Assembly: GCA_947561585.1 (NCBI GenBank)
Contig: CANNZV010002355.1
Span: forward strand, 37,974-101,973
DNA length: 64,000 nucleotides
Reading direction: 5' to 3'
Origin: Caprella mutica
Lineage: Eukaryota > Arthropoda > Malacostraca > Amphipoda > Caprellidae
In this document: positions 47,781-58,041 of the stretch, piece after piece
How the letters are laid out: each line of letters opens with the position of its first letter
Position numbering within the stretch: the stretch's first letter is position 1
Program-made: the position numbers and the translations under genes
Notes under the pieces: model-generated
The model's input: only the letters and a program-made list of their open reading frames with translations
What the model was told of the DNA's origin: nothing
The model's database searches: none

Positions 47781-48196
47781 TAATTAATCTATTAAATATT
47801 AAAATATGAGACAAAAATTAGAGAGTTTTTTGTTACTACCTATATAGCTATTGCTGACTACATCAATTCTCTAGAATAATTCTACTTTCCATATATCTGT
47901 AACAAAATCAAATGTGTTTTGTTTATAAAAACTATACTATAAGCTGTCTGCATTGTATCATACTGCACATTGCGTCAGCAATGTGCCCCGTCCCCCAGGA
48001 CGGGCCAGCACGTGTCAATCCATAGTCCCTTCCAGGTATCAGTTTTGTAATAAAACACATTTGATTTTGTTACAGATATATGGAATGTAGAATTATTCTA
48101 AAGAATTGATGTAGTCAGCAAAAGCTATATAGGTAGTAACAATGAAAATCTCTAATTTTTGTCTAATTTTTTATTATTTAATAGATTAATTAATCT
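47781..48196. mobile_element. Palindromic element with ~140-bp inverted arms
   Basis: 47781-47921 and 48050-48196 are inverted copies (CTACTTTCCATATATCTG and CAGATATATGGAATGTAG; GTTACTACCTATATAGC and its complement). They flank about 128 bp of GC-richer centre (CCGTCCCCCAGGACGGG). The duplicate is at 63620-64000. Confidence 0.8.
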
Positions 48197-48365
48197 ATAT
48201 ATATATATATATATATACTATAATAAGAGCCGCGTCTGTCCGTCTGTCCGTGTGTCACAAAATGGGTTAAACAGTCATTCTATCAACAGCGCCTCATAAA
48301 GTTGGTGTAAATAAGAGAAAAATCAAAGAAACAGAGATAGAAAAGAAAAACTAATAATTTGCTGC
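48194..48365 (+). mobile_element. Possible truncated Helitron 5' end
   Basis: A TCTATATATATA run, then ACTATAATAAGAGCCGCG and repeated GTCCGTCT. This start resembles arthropod Helitron 5' ends. No matching 3' end was located. Confidence 0.35.
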
Positions 48366-48411
48366 AGTGTCAGTATTATTGTAGCCCGTAGTCTACAATA
48401 ATACTGACACT
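48366..48411. repeat. Perfect 19-bp inverted repeat, 8-base loop
   Basis: AGTGTCAGTATTATTGTAG at 48366-48384 and its exact complement at 48393-48411, loop CCCGTAGT. Not followed by a T run on either side, so a transcription terminator is not implied. Confidence 0.9.
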
Positions 48412-48529
48412 AATTATTTAAAATATGAATTTATATTTTGGCTTTTGAGAGATTTTTTTGTTTAATCAGAATATGTGTATCCATACATTCAAATATAATT
48501 TAGATTCAATAACAGGTAATGTACTAGTA

Positions 48530-48751
48530 TTAATAAAATATAGGATTGATAGCTGAAATAGAAAGACGATATCCAACATACAACCACTGGTCATAAAATT
48601 CATTGTCAGGTCCAGGTTTTTCACCCTCCTTCTGATGATGAATAGAAATCTTTCTATTCGAAAGCTTGATATCTGAAAAAGCCTTTAACGCAGAGTTTAA
48701 ATAACCTCTAATAATATGGATTTCCCGTTGAGTTTGAATCTTTTCAAACAA
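48530..48751 (-). pseudogene. Conserved frame fragment, uninterrupted version of the Foldback target
   Basis: A minus-strand frame of 73 codons, with R-G-Y-L-N-S-A-L-K and D-Q-W-L-Y-V-G-Y-R. The same words occur, split by the Foldback-like insertion, at 46440-46514 plus 47662-47762 and at 62518-62590 plus 63497-63603. The frame is open in this copy from the start to a stop after P-I-F-Y. No domain recognised. It may be an old coding exon or part of a repeat. Confidence 0.45.
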
Positions 48752-48814
48752 TATATAGTGTTAATCATATATTTCGTTAATTATATATAAGTTAATTATG
48801 TATATATTATATAA

Positions 48815-49110
48815 CTAGTGTACTTTCCCGTTAAAAATAACGGGTCATCATCAATATCAATTTATTTCCCATCATTACGTTACTTTTAATAAATTCAATT
48901 AAAATTAAATTTTCTGAATAGTCTAATTTATTTTATAGATTAAATACATTTAAAAATTGAATAGAAACAGGATATTTAAATATCAAGTCAATATATTTCC
49001 GTGCGTATCATAGTTACATTCTTCAGGTTTAATACCCGTCGTCTAAAAGCGGACACCAAATAAATAAATCAATGAATAAATAAACACACGAAGGAAATTA
49101 TTAGTATAGA
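48815..49110 (-). mobile_element. Non-autonomous Helitron, complete
   Basis: On the minus strand it starts TCTATACTAATAATTTCC after A and ends GTACACTAG before T. It has a hairpin CCCGTT/AACGGG (48828-48844) upstream of the end. Shares its 5' part with 8617-8942 and its 3' hairpin with 27864. Confidence 0.8.
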
Positions 49111-49130
49111 TAAATAAGTTAATTATATTA

Positions 49131-49901
49131 CAGGCATTCCCCGCTTTAGTTACCAAATCACGACTCAGTTTAGTTACCAAACGGTAACTAAAGCGAATAA
49201 AAGTAACAAGAAATTTATAATAATTGTCACTCCTTGATTATACATCTTATTTTCTATGATCGAGTTTTAGAAAGAAAATTTGTTTAAGAGTTATTAGAGT
49301 ACTACGTATATAAGCATATTATTAATAATATACAGTCTTTCATTGTTTGTGACGGTGATGAAAAAGTTTAAAGTCGTGCATTTATTAAATGTTTTAAAAT
49401 CCATCTCACTTAGTATAGGTGAGTAATTAATAGATACTTAGATTTCTATAATTATTGTGCTACATTTAAATAAACAGCAATTTTATGCTCTATGAAATAT
49501 TTTTGGTAGTAGGGTACTAAGTTCCAAGTTATTGGTTGATTCTACAATTTCGAACACGTCAGAAAAAAATAGTATAATTATTATTTCACTTCTATTCTAA
49601 TTGCTTTCATGGATACCAATTGAAATAAAAGTTAAATAATAATTATTATATACATATTTTCACGTGTTCGAAAATATGGAACTCACCCTAAAATGGGACA
49701 TGTTGAATTTCTGAACCAATTGCTTCTAATAACCTCATCTGGATTATAATTTTTATATTTTTTTTTAGTTACAGTGAAATAAATAATCACAAAAAATTGT
49801 CTCCGTTTTCTATGTCTACGAACGGTTCTTATTTCGAAACATGACTCGAAATAAGTACCACTTTTGTTAAAGCGAGTTGTACTTGAAGCGAGGCCTGACT
49901 G
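49131..49901. mobile_element. Tigger/pogo-like TIR element remnant
   Basis: Left end CAGGCATTCCCCGCTTTAG. Right end as reverse complement CAGTCAGGCCTCGCTTCAAG. Bordered by TA on both sides. These termini resemble the pogo/Tigger group of Tc1/mariner transposons. 771 bp, no transposase frame. Inner repeats GTTACCAAAC/GGTAACTAAAGCG near the left end. Confidence 0.65.
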
Positions 49902-50134
49902 TATTTAGTACTATATATAATAGATGATATCAGTTTCATGGAATATGGTAATGGGACATTAAATTCCAGTGTTTCTTCTTTCATCAACGCTCCCATTTTG
50001 GTAATTAATCTACTGTTTTCTGAATCCTAAAATTTACATAAATCACGAATAATGATGGATCTAATGATCACCTGCTATGGATCTAATGATCGCCAGCATG
50101 GTACGTAGAAACAACCAGATAATAGTACTTTACT

Positions 50135-50140
50135 TTTATT
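50135..50140 (-). promoter_or_regulatory. Poly(A) signal AATAAA
   Basis: Minus strand, 12 bases after the stop codon of paralogue 2, implying a very short 3' UTR. Confidence 0.55.
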
Positions 50141-50151
50141 TTCACAAACGT

Positions 50152-50919
50152 TTAATATATCTCCAAGAAGCATACGACCATGGTGGATGGAACGTATCTT
50201 TCTTCAATTGAAACAACTTTTCCATATATCGGTTGAGACCCTGTAACTTCCATAACCTGAGACTGTACAGTTACTCTAGGTAACTCACCGAGCAAGAGAT
50301 TGTTGGTTAAGCGATCTGAAGCCGATGTAAAGTTTCCAACTCGGACTTCGGCGTCAATGAATCTTTCGTTTATTTTCGTGGTAGTTGGTTGGGCGACAAT
50401 GAACACAGAAGTTATCTTTTGCACTGAAGTGAATTCAATCGACAAGAAAGGAGCTATCGCAGGATCAGCTGAACCTCCATGATAGCAATTAGAAAGTTTG
50501 AAGGAATTGACACCTCCTAGTAAGTTACTAGGCAATCTTCCATTGTATGGATCACTTCCGGTAATTTGCAGAACTTTGTTTGGGAACAAACTTTCTTTTA
50601 TTCTTTTTGTGTAGCAAGGTACGAGAGTTCCAACTAGTGTATCTGTTACCAATGGAGTTATGTATATATCTGACAATACGTACTCGGTATCAGATGATAA
50701 GCAGACGACGGCGCACCAATCCAATTTATTACACTCATTAATTGGATAGAAATGTTTTGAAAACATGGGTCTTGGTCTGAACTCAAAGGTACCCTGACCT
50801 GCCTTTCTCTTGCTCAATGTAACCATGGATTTAATAAGAAAGAAACTGGTTATCGAGCCCGAAGAGACAAGGAAATTCATGAAGATGATGAACACCCTCA
50901 TTTTGCTCAGCAGATTCAT
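50152..50919 (-). CDS. Putative secreted protein, PAN-like cysteine cluster plus F5/8-C-like tail (paralogue 2)
   Basis: 255 residues, same length as 31206-31973 with no gaps and about 57 differences by eye count (78% identity). The hydrophobic start (residues 8-31), all three cluster cysteines (63, 69, 73), Cys102, Cys145 and Cys250, and the E-R-F-I-D-A-E-V-R-V-G-N motif are kept. Changes concentrate in surface-like stretches (residues 34-60, 86-92, 122-131, 143-155). No stop or frameshift, so both copies look functional and under coding constraint. A splice acceptor before 50934 is conserved at the same distance from the ATG. Function and ligand unknown; carbohydrate or membrane binding would be the guess from the fold type. 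Confidence 0.8.
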   Translation of the reverse strand: MNLLSKMRVFIIFMNFLVSSGSITSFFLIKSMVTLSKRKAGQGTFEFRPRPMFSKHFYPINECNKLDWCAVVCLSSDTEYVLSDIYITPLVTDTLVGTLVPCYTKRIKESLFPNKVLQITGSDPYNGRLPSNLLGGVNSFKLSNCYHGGSADPAIAPFLSIEFTSVQKITSVFIVAQPTTTKINERFIDAEVRVGNFTSASDRLTNNLLLGELPRVTVQSQVMEVTGSQPIYGKVVSIEERYVPSTMVVCFLEIY

Positions 50920-51419
50920 AGTTGAAAGGAGAATCTGTAGAATGGAAAGAACATTACAACTTAAAACTGTTAGTGTAAATACAAATACAGTAAAACTCCT
51001 TAGTTATGAAGTATTAGATCTTCACAATCAGGGCCACTTCATATCTCAGGGGCACTGATAGTTTTCTATGATTAAAATCTTGGCGAAAACTGAGATCTTT
51101 GAGGGACAACTATGAGGAATATCTTGCAGTATATAATTTCTATAATTTAAACATAGAAAATACTTCACAATTCAGGTGCATTTCATAACTCAGGTCCTTC
51201 ATTACTCGAGTGCTTCATAACGCGAACTTCATAATTCAGGAGTTTCACTGTTCTTCTTTTGTTGATAATGTTGGACTATGTAAGAGAAAATAGGATCCCT
51301 CCTTTAATCCTTTATGCCCTGAATTAACTTGAAAAAAATTACAATACCCTCGTAATAAGTGTACACATCCCAGCAAACATGCCCGAATTAATTCGATATC
51401 GGGGTTGGGTCTAATTCGG

Positions 51420-51548
51420 CTCTTGCTAAATTGCTCGAAAGACAATTGCTCGAAAGCTATTGCTCCAAAGACAATTGTTCGAAAAACAATTGCTCGAACA
51501 AACAATTTCTCGAATGAACAATTTCTCGAATGATCAATTGCTCGAATG
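51420..51548. repeat. CAATTGCTCGAAAGA tandem motif
   Basis: About eight 15-17-bp units with TTGCTCGAA or TTTCTCGAA cores. Resembles the arms of Foldback-like elements, but no partner or terminus was found. Confidence 0.6.
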
Positions 51549-51865
51549 ATCAAATTGATCATTGTTCAAATTAATAAAAGACAGATAATCATGAAGTTGG
51601 ATCACTTCAATTAGCTGCTCCTAACCGTCCTAATTAGTAATTTACTCGCTATTTGCTATCAATCATAATACTGTTTTTAAATTATTATCTTCCTTGTATT
51701 CTTATTTTAATTGAAAATGAATACTGCACCAATTTTGGGTACAGTAATTTTCGTTTTTCGTCAGTCAATAGCTCACTAGACTCCGACGATATGTTCTTCG
51801 GTCTAGGTTAGGTTTGTAAAGGTATAGCAACTCGGGTTCTGGAAACTGTTCCCGACATATTTAGC

Positions 51866-52184
51866 ATGACCTCTGGTATTCGTCTCACTTGTTTAGCATG
51901 ACCTCTGGTATTCGTCTCAATTGTTTAGCATGACCTCTGGTATTCGTCTCACTTGTTTAGCATGACCTCTGGTATTCGTCTCACTTGTTTAGCATGACCT
52001 CTGGTATTCGTCTCACTTGTTTAGCATGATCTCTGGTATTCGTCTCACTTCTGTATCATGACCTCTGGTATTCGTCTCACTTGTTTAGCATGACCTCTGG
52101 TATTCGTCTCACTTGTTTAGCATGACCTCTGGTATTCGTCTCACTTGTTTAGCATGACCTCTGGTATTCGTCTCACTTGTTTTT
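51866..52184. repeat. 32-bp minisatellite, 10 copies
   Basis: The unit is TTTAGCATGACCTCTGGTAT followed by TCGTCTCACTTG. Copies are nearly identical. Confidence 0.95.
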
Positions 52185-52448
52185 ATTAAATTTTCCTTTT
52201 TTGGTAGCTCTAATCTGGTGGACTTTTTCTCTTCTTTTATCCAAAATTTTGTATCGTTTATGATCAATTCCAATATGTACCTAAATGTATCGAAACAACA
52301 CCAGTAATTGGATATCTATTCATAAATGTATCATAATAATCCGAATCGTATGAGATGAAATCTGTAATTTATAGAAATATATCAAAACCTGATATTGATT
52401 TCATTGCACATACATCCAGGATGTCCGAGTGGTCAGCTTTGCAGACTA

Positions 52449-53543
52449 CAGTGCAACCTAATAGTTTATGCAAAAATATGCTACAATATTGCCATGTAAA
52501 TAAAAAGTAAAAATTTCGTAATATTCAAATGATAAATGTAGTAGAAAATACATTATAATGTAAACATACATTGTTATTGGAGAAAATAATATCAATAATG
52601 AATGAAAATTGATTTAGTCAAATTTTTAGTGAACGAATACTTTATGCAAAATAAATAAAATTATATATTATATTAAAAACTGAATATTTGTTGATGAGTA
52701 TTTGAGTTGATTGTTACAATATATGCCTAATTAAATTAATAATACGACTTAGCTCTAATATTGTAACGACAAGCTCTAAAAAGAAACATTTTAATATTCA
52801 CTTTGTGTCCTCCAGTGTTTAAGACATTTACAAGACGTTAGCAACAGAATTAACCACTATAACTAGGTTACGTACTTCAGATGGATTAACAATGCTGTAT
52901 GCCCTTTCTATTTCATTCCACAAGGTGTCATTCGAATTGTACAGCTTCCCATTTGAGTAAACTTTTCTTTTAATTGTAACCCAAATATTTAAGGGGAGAG
53001 CTTTTCATTTTTTGACCTCTCCGATCTCCCTTGAGTAATAATTCCAAGTCAACTTAGGAACATTCGATGCCCAAGCCTCCTCAACAATGGCTTCACTAGT
53101 TGCATTAAGTATTTTTCTTGAAGTATTTTTTGATTTTTCGTCCGTTTCGGTTTCGCTAAGGTAACTTCACCAACAGATAAAAAATTCTTGAAGGTATGGT
53201 GATCCCTTTTCGTTAATTTCGATGTTTCTAGACTTGTATTTCTCTTTTAGGTTGATCTAATAATTTTCTACGGTTCTACCTTCCTGCTTATTTTATTGGA
53301 CTCTGTCTCCCCACTATCTAAAAATATCTAAAATTTGCATAAACTATTAGTTCACTTAAAACAATCAACAATACAAAAAACTAATATTTATGTAGAATTT
53401 CCTATAAATTTCAAAGAAAAATGAACACGTATAAAAAGTAATTTAATACACAATAATCATTTCATATTTAAAAATGAAATTGAAATTATAGAAATCCCTA
53501 AAATTCCCTCAATTGCATCTTGCATAAACTATCCGTTGCACTG
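52449..53543 (-). mobile_element. Degenerate Tc1/mariner transposon, 1095 bp
   Basis: TIRs CAGTGCAACCTAATAGTTTA (left) and, inverted, CAGTGCAACGGATAGTTTA (right), each continuing TGCAA. Flanked by TA on both sides. CAGTG starts and TA targets are diagnostic for Tc1-like elements. Contains a decayed transposase on the minus strand. Confidence 0.85.
52805..53110 (-). pseudogene. Tc1-like transposase C-terminal relic
   Basis: Minus-strand translation gives E-E-A-W-A-S-N, then after a stop L-N-I-W-V-T-I-K-R-K-V, and D-T-L-W-N-E-I-E-R-A near the end. These match the order of the Tc1 catalytic C-terminal region (the family pattern of D-L-N-P-I-E-N-x-W followed by LW..IE.AW). The aspartate/DLNPIE core is altered and at least one in-frame stop is present, so it is inactive. 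The N-terminal DNA-binding half was not recognised. Confidence 0.7.
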
Positions 53544-54289
53544 TACAGGACATGAGGCTGAGAGTTCTAGTCTCAGACACACCACTTCATTAATTCTCAT
53601 TTAATTTGTATATTGCAATGTGTAACATAAGTCAAATTGATATGCACCCAAACGCACTTTACACCATATGTAATAAAGTAAAAGCTGGAAATAAATGCAG
53701 TTTGATACTTTAAATTTCTTCCAAGAATTATATGGATATATATTAGACATCGTATTTGCTGTCTATTTCCTTACAAAACTCTTCCGTTTTAGTAGCTATT
53801 ACAATTAGTTTAGTGTTGCATTGATAGTCTGAAATGCATCTGAACGATGGATATATTTTATTCATGATTACTATTTAGTATTTAGATACAATAGGCAAAA
53901 TATATTCGCGTCATTTAGAAAGAGTTGGTACTGAATGCAGTATATTGGTATCAATAATCCATTAAACAGTTAATAAATATTATCTATTTTGATGTGTATT
54001 TTATATTGATTTTGATTTCTACTCTATTGTGCTTAAACGCTTTCGTTTAGATTGCTTTTCAATTAGAACTGTTGTAAAATGAATCTAAACGATACAGAGG
54101 GAACTGTTTTGTTACTATTTTTGACATCGATAGTGATGGGCACGTGGTATCGTTTAGAAATATATTGTCATGACTATGTTTGCTGGGATGTGTTTAACAG
54201 CTCGTTTACGGAAAAAATGTCCAAATTATAGGGCAATATATATTATTCGAAAGGAAACTGATAAGTCCTCTTATGACATTAAGGGTTAA

Positions 54290-54524
54290 TTAATGTTATA
54301 CGTGCCCGAAATAACTACATTTCTTGGTTTATATTACAGTAGGATTTAAATATCGTTCATCGGAGGTTATGATTGAATAGTATATTTATCATTAATATAT
54401 TTGGAATCATATTCAATTAATTACTTTATAAAATTTAATTGAGATTATTTGAAAGAATAGTATTTAAATTTTCAAATCTATTTATATTTAATTCTAACTT
54501 AATTTTAAAATAAGCCAAACTTAC
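54290..54524. repeat. Duplicated intron segment
   Basis: Matches 37970-38150 and, in its first part, 32130-32330. Confidence 0.7.
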
Positions 54525-54716
54525 CAATTTACGTACGTATTTTTTTCAATATACCTTCGAACTGATTTCCAACACTATAGACCTGAAAATTAATGTATCT
54601 ATAATCAGAGCAGGTGTAGTGTGTACTGATGATTGTATTCACATTACTGAATAGGTTTGAACTGAAAAGAGTTGGTAAATATTGACGAAATAGATTAAGG
54701 TCTCTGAACATGCTAT
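54525..54716 (-). pseudogene. Exon-like block upstream of paralogue 2 (copy 3)
   Basis: Same acceptor, ATG, 60-codon frame, stop and GTAAGT donor as 38151-38342. The few amino-acid changes include I to S and H to Y. It lies 3.6 kb upstream of paralogue 2 on the same strand, so a spliced 5' leader is possible. Confidence 0.5.
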
Positions 54717-54887
54717 CTAAAATTGTTTTATTCGATTGCTCGTGTCTTTAGTTTCATATTTTACAGGGTGTATAATCATTGTGTTCCAGAACATAAACTT
54801 TAATACAACTTTATTATTAAAGCATTGATTTGAATTGGATTAGTTTCAAGACAATCACATGTTCGGCAAACTAATCCACGGGAAAGC

Positions 54888-55250
54888 TATTAGTTAATAA
54901 CTATTAGTCAATAACTATTAGTCAATAACTATTAGTCAATAACTATTAGTCAATAACTATTAGTCAATAACTATTAGTCAATAACTATTAGTCAATAAGT
55001 ATTAGTTAGTCAATAACTATTAATCAATAACTATTAGTCATTAACTATTAGTCAATAACTCTTAGTTAGTCAATAACTATTAGTCAATAACTATTAGTCA
55101 ATAACTGTTAGTTAGTCAATAACTATTAGTCAATAACTATTAGTCAATAACTATTAGTCAATAACTATGAGTCAATAACTATTAGTCAATAACTATTAGT
55201 AAATAACTATTAGTCAATAACTATTAGTCAATAACTATTAGTAAATACCT
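54888..55250. repeat. 14-bp minisatellite, about 26 copies
   Basis: Same AATAACTATTAGTC unit and variants as 38510-41405, in the homologous position but about one eighth of the length. Confidence 0.95.
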
Positions 55251-55284
55251 ATTCGTAAATATTTCCATAACTTTTCCTCAATTT

Positions 55285-55500
55285 ATCGAATTTATTAGTC
55301 AATTGATTAAATTGATTAGTCAATTGATTAAAGGTATTACTCAATTGATTAAATGGATTAGTCAATTGATTAAATGGATTAGTCAGTTGATTAAATTTAT
55401 AAGTTAATTGATTAAATTGATTAGTTAATTGATTAAAATGATTAGTTAATTAATTAAATGATTAATCAATTAGCAAAATTGATTAGTCAATTGATTAAAT
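55285..55500. repeat. ~21-bp repeat, third array
   Basis: AATTGATTAAATGGATTAGTC units as at 41440-41690. Confidence 0.85.
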
Positions 55501-56566
55501 AGAAAATCAACAGATTGACTAAAAAATTGAAATATAAAAAAATGATATAATATTCTCAAATTGAGTGAAAAGAGAGAGTAGAATGAATGATAGTAATTAA
55601 CAATTAAAAAATGACTATTTCAAATGACAAACGAGAAGTTCTAAACTATAATGACAAGTTCTAATTTTTCACTGATCACCTCTGCACAATTTTTCTAGGT
55701 GTTATCAATTTCATCATATTTGATCACAGCTGTTAATATTATTATCAATCTTTAACTATTTGTAATCATTAATATTAGATTAATTTGATTAATTGAAAAT
55801 AATTAATTCTAGTGTTAGATACTTCTTCCAAACATTTCTCCCTTTCTTTGAAAAAAAACATTTTATCATGTCTTGTAGAGCCAAAAAGATTAAGGTAAAT
55901 ATTTTAGTGTTGTAACATTCCGTCGTGTTATCTGCGCCTGAGCCTTCTGTACCTAAATTGATGTCCAATAGAGGATGTTAATAATAATATGTCCTGCGTT
56001 GTTATTATCCTGTCTACAGCGCCAAAATAAACATGAGAATTTCATACTCCTCTCGATGTCGTCATTCTAAATTTTTAAACTGTAATAATTGTAAAAAGAT
56101 TAGACAGTGTGTCAGTCTTCGAATAAAATAAAAATATTATTTTCTTTGATGAGCAAAACTTAAAATCTACAAAACAATTTTATTATTAAATGACATTGTT
56201 AACTTCTTATCAAAGATAGAGTATAAATATCTGCTTATTAGTCGTATTACTTGCTATCCATAACAGGTGTTTTAATATATGTGTAGGTATCTAATTTTGC
56301 ACTAATCAACTTTATCAGCATGATTTTTCTAGGTGTTGCAACTTTCACCATATTTCAGCATGGCTGTTAATATTAATAATTTATTAATCTTTTACTATTT
56401 GTAATCACTTAAATCAGAATAATTTGAATGTTTACAAATAATTAATTCTAATATTAGATACTGATTTCTAACAAGGAACAACACCTCCAACAAATGAAAA
56501 TAAGTTAACGATAATCGTGGTATGTATAAGAAAACCATGCTCGCTATTTTTTTAATAAAGTAGTTT
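55501..56566. repeat. Unique part of duplicated block U, copy 3
   Basis: Matches 41691-42990, with a ~260-bp deletion at about 56070 that removes half of the family-B element. Confidence 0.85.
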
Positions 56567-56619
56567 GTACACAGAGAAAAAAGTTTACTCATATTTAATG
56601 GGTCAACAATTTATGCTTT

Positions 56620-57180
56620 GAATCAATTTATTACGTGAGTTGGTTTGACTATATTCATGTTTTCATGTGTGTCAAAACAACTATGACGTGTGTGTCACCA
56701 AACATAGTTAATTCAAATCATTTTATGGATTGAATCAACTTACTATGAGAGTTGGACTTACATTTTGGGAGTTTGAACATATGTTAAAACAACAAGGACA
56801 TAGTGTGTTGAAGTAACTCACAAAGATTGTCAATTCAATGTATCTGGTGTATGAATTAACTTACTATGAGAGTTGACGCTACTTTTTTAAGTTTAGGTGC
56901 GAGTTAAATCAACTATGACATAGTGTGTTATAGTAACCCACAAAGACTGTTAATCCAGTGTATTCTGCAGTGTATGAATTAACTTACTATGAGAGTTGGC
57001 GCTACTTTTTTGTAAGTTTAGGTGTGAGTTAAAACAACTATGACATAGTGTGATAATGTAACCCACAAAGACTATTAATCTTATTTATCTGGTGTATAAA
57101 TTAACTTACTATGAGAGTTAGTGCTACTTTTTTTTAAGTTTAGGCGTGAGTTCAATCAAATGAGTAAGTGGCAACTTATG
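56620..57180. repeat. ~120-bp tandem repeat, 4-5 copies
   Basis: Each unit holds ATTAACTTACTATGAGAGTT, CAACTATGACATAGTGTG and AACCCACAAAGACT. Left subterminal array of the 3.9-kb insertion. Confidence 0.85.
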
Positions 57181-57586
57181 CTTTCATCAAAGCTAAATTA
57201 TTCGCATAACACTTCTCAGTTTAAATCTTGTTTCAAGTGTGTTACGTGTTGAATGTGAACGCTCCTCAATACCATTTTAGTTCAAGTGCAAACAATAGCG
57301 TTATATGCATTAAATAGTATTATCGCTGCCGATCGATTATTAATTAATTCCATTAATAAATTGATAAATGTCTGCCTAAATATTCTAAAATATTGGTGAT
57401 TGATAGCTTGGTGGCTATAGGTAGTTATTTGAAGAGCTGATTATCAGTATATAACTTTTGTAATAATAAATTTTGATTACTGCCTTCCAGTTTGTAAACT
57501 GATATCCAAACTAATTTTCCTAGATTATTATATGTTAACTTATTTAAGCATCATACCTACCTAGCTGTTTCTTTTCAGTGTCAATA
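57181..57586. other. Unique spacer inside the 3.9-kb insertion
   Basis: No repeat or exon recognised. Confidence 0.5.
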
Positions 57587-57596
57587 CCTTCTACAT

Positions 57597-58041
57597 GGGG
57601 TACGGTCAAGAGCCCCCCTGGTCATGAGCTTCCCCGGGCATGAGCCCCCCCCCCCCCTCTCTGTTTTTTTAATCCTTATTTACCTAGTTATAAACAAATG
57701 AAGAATTACTTAGATAGAAATAACTGAGAGTTACTAATGTAGTTTGTTGTATCCGCTAGTTTGTTGTACTGCACACTTCATGATTGTTTAATGACCTGGC
57801 AGGGGGGTTCGGGGGAAGGCACGCCCCCCGATATACATATATTTTATGTATATTCAGTAATGAACTACAAAAGTGTCAATAAGGATTAAATAGTATAGGT
57901 AAATAAGGATTTAAAAACAGGGGGGCTCGTGACCGGGGGGCTCATGACCGGGGGGGGGGGGCTTATGACCTAGGGGGCTCTTGAACGGGGGGGGCTCTTG
58001 ACCGGGGGGGTTCATGACCGGGGGGGCTATGACCTACACCC
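57597..58041. mobile_element. Foldback-like element, GGGCTCATGACC type
   Basis: Flanked by the direct repeat CTTCTACAT (57588-57596 and 58042-58050). Left end GGGGTACGGTCAAGAGCC. Right end as reverse complement GGGGTGTAGGTCATAGCC. Both arms contain tandem GGTCATGAGCCCCCC units in inverted orientation (two or three on the left, about seven on the right). Poly-C/poly-G runs may be unstable in assembly. Confidence 0.85.

Larger units (their letters stand above)
45395..48196 (+). repeat. Duplicated tail, copy 1 part 2
   Basis: Matches 61474-64000 throughout. 46851-47088 is missing from the other copy. It contains the Foldback-like insertion (46515-47661) and the palindromic element at 47781-48196. 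Confidence 0.9.
52424..53690 (+). mobile_element. tRNA-derived SINE, interrupted by a Tc1 element
   Basis: 52424-52448 holds an A-box-like GATGTCCGAGTGGTC, as in serine/leucine tRNAs. The sequence resumes at 53544 with a B-box-like GAGTTCTAGTCTCAGAC. Removing 52449-53543 and one TA rejoins a tRNA-like head of normal A-to-B spacing. The 3' tail of the SINE is not defined. Confidence 0.6.
51362..54195. mobile_element. Possible composite insertion bounded by CACATCCCAGCAAACAT
   Basis: ACACATCCCAGCAAACATG at about 51363 and its inverse (GTTTGCTGGGATGTGT) at 54180-54194 are terminal-type inverted repeats. This stretch separates paralogue 2 from sequence that lies close to paralogue 1 in unit 1. 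Inside are a 32-bp array, a SINE and a Tc1 element. Whether it is one transposon or unrelated fragments is uncertain. Confidence 0.4.

Noticed and set aside
47532..47787. 76- and 62-codon frames (and 63324-63616)
   Set aside because: Most of each frame translates the tandem GGTGGAA units of a Foldback arm; only the last part overlaps the older conserved segment.
48366..48411. Rho-independent terminator
   Set aside because: No T tract follows the stem on either strand and the setting is eukaryotic.
52424..52450. Functional tRNA gene
   Set aside because: The A box is tRNA-like, but the body is split by a Tc1 element and the acceptor stem does not pair, so it is treated as a SINE head.
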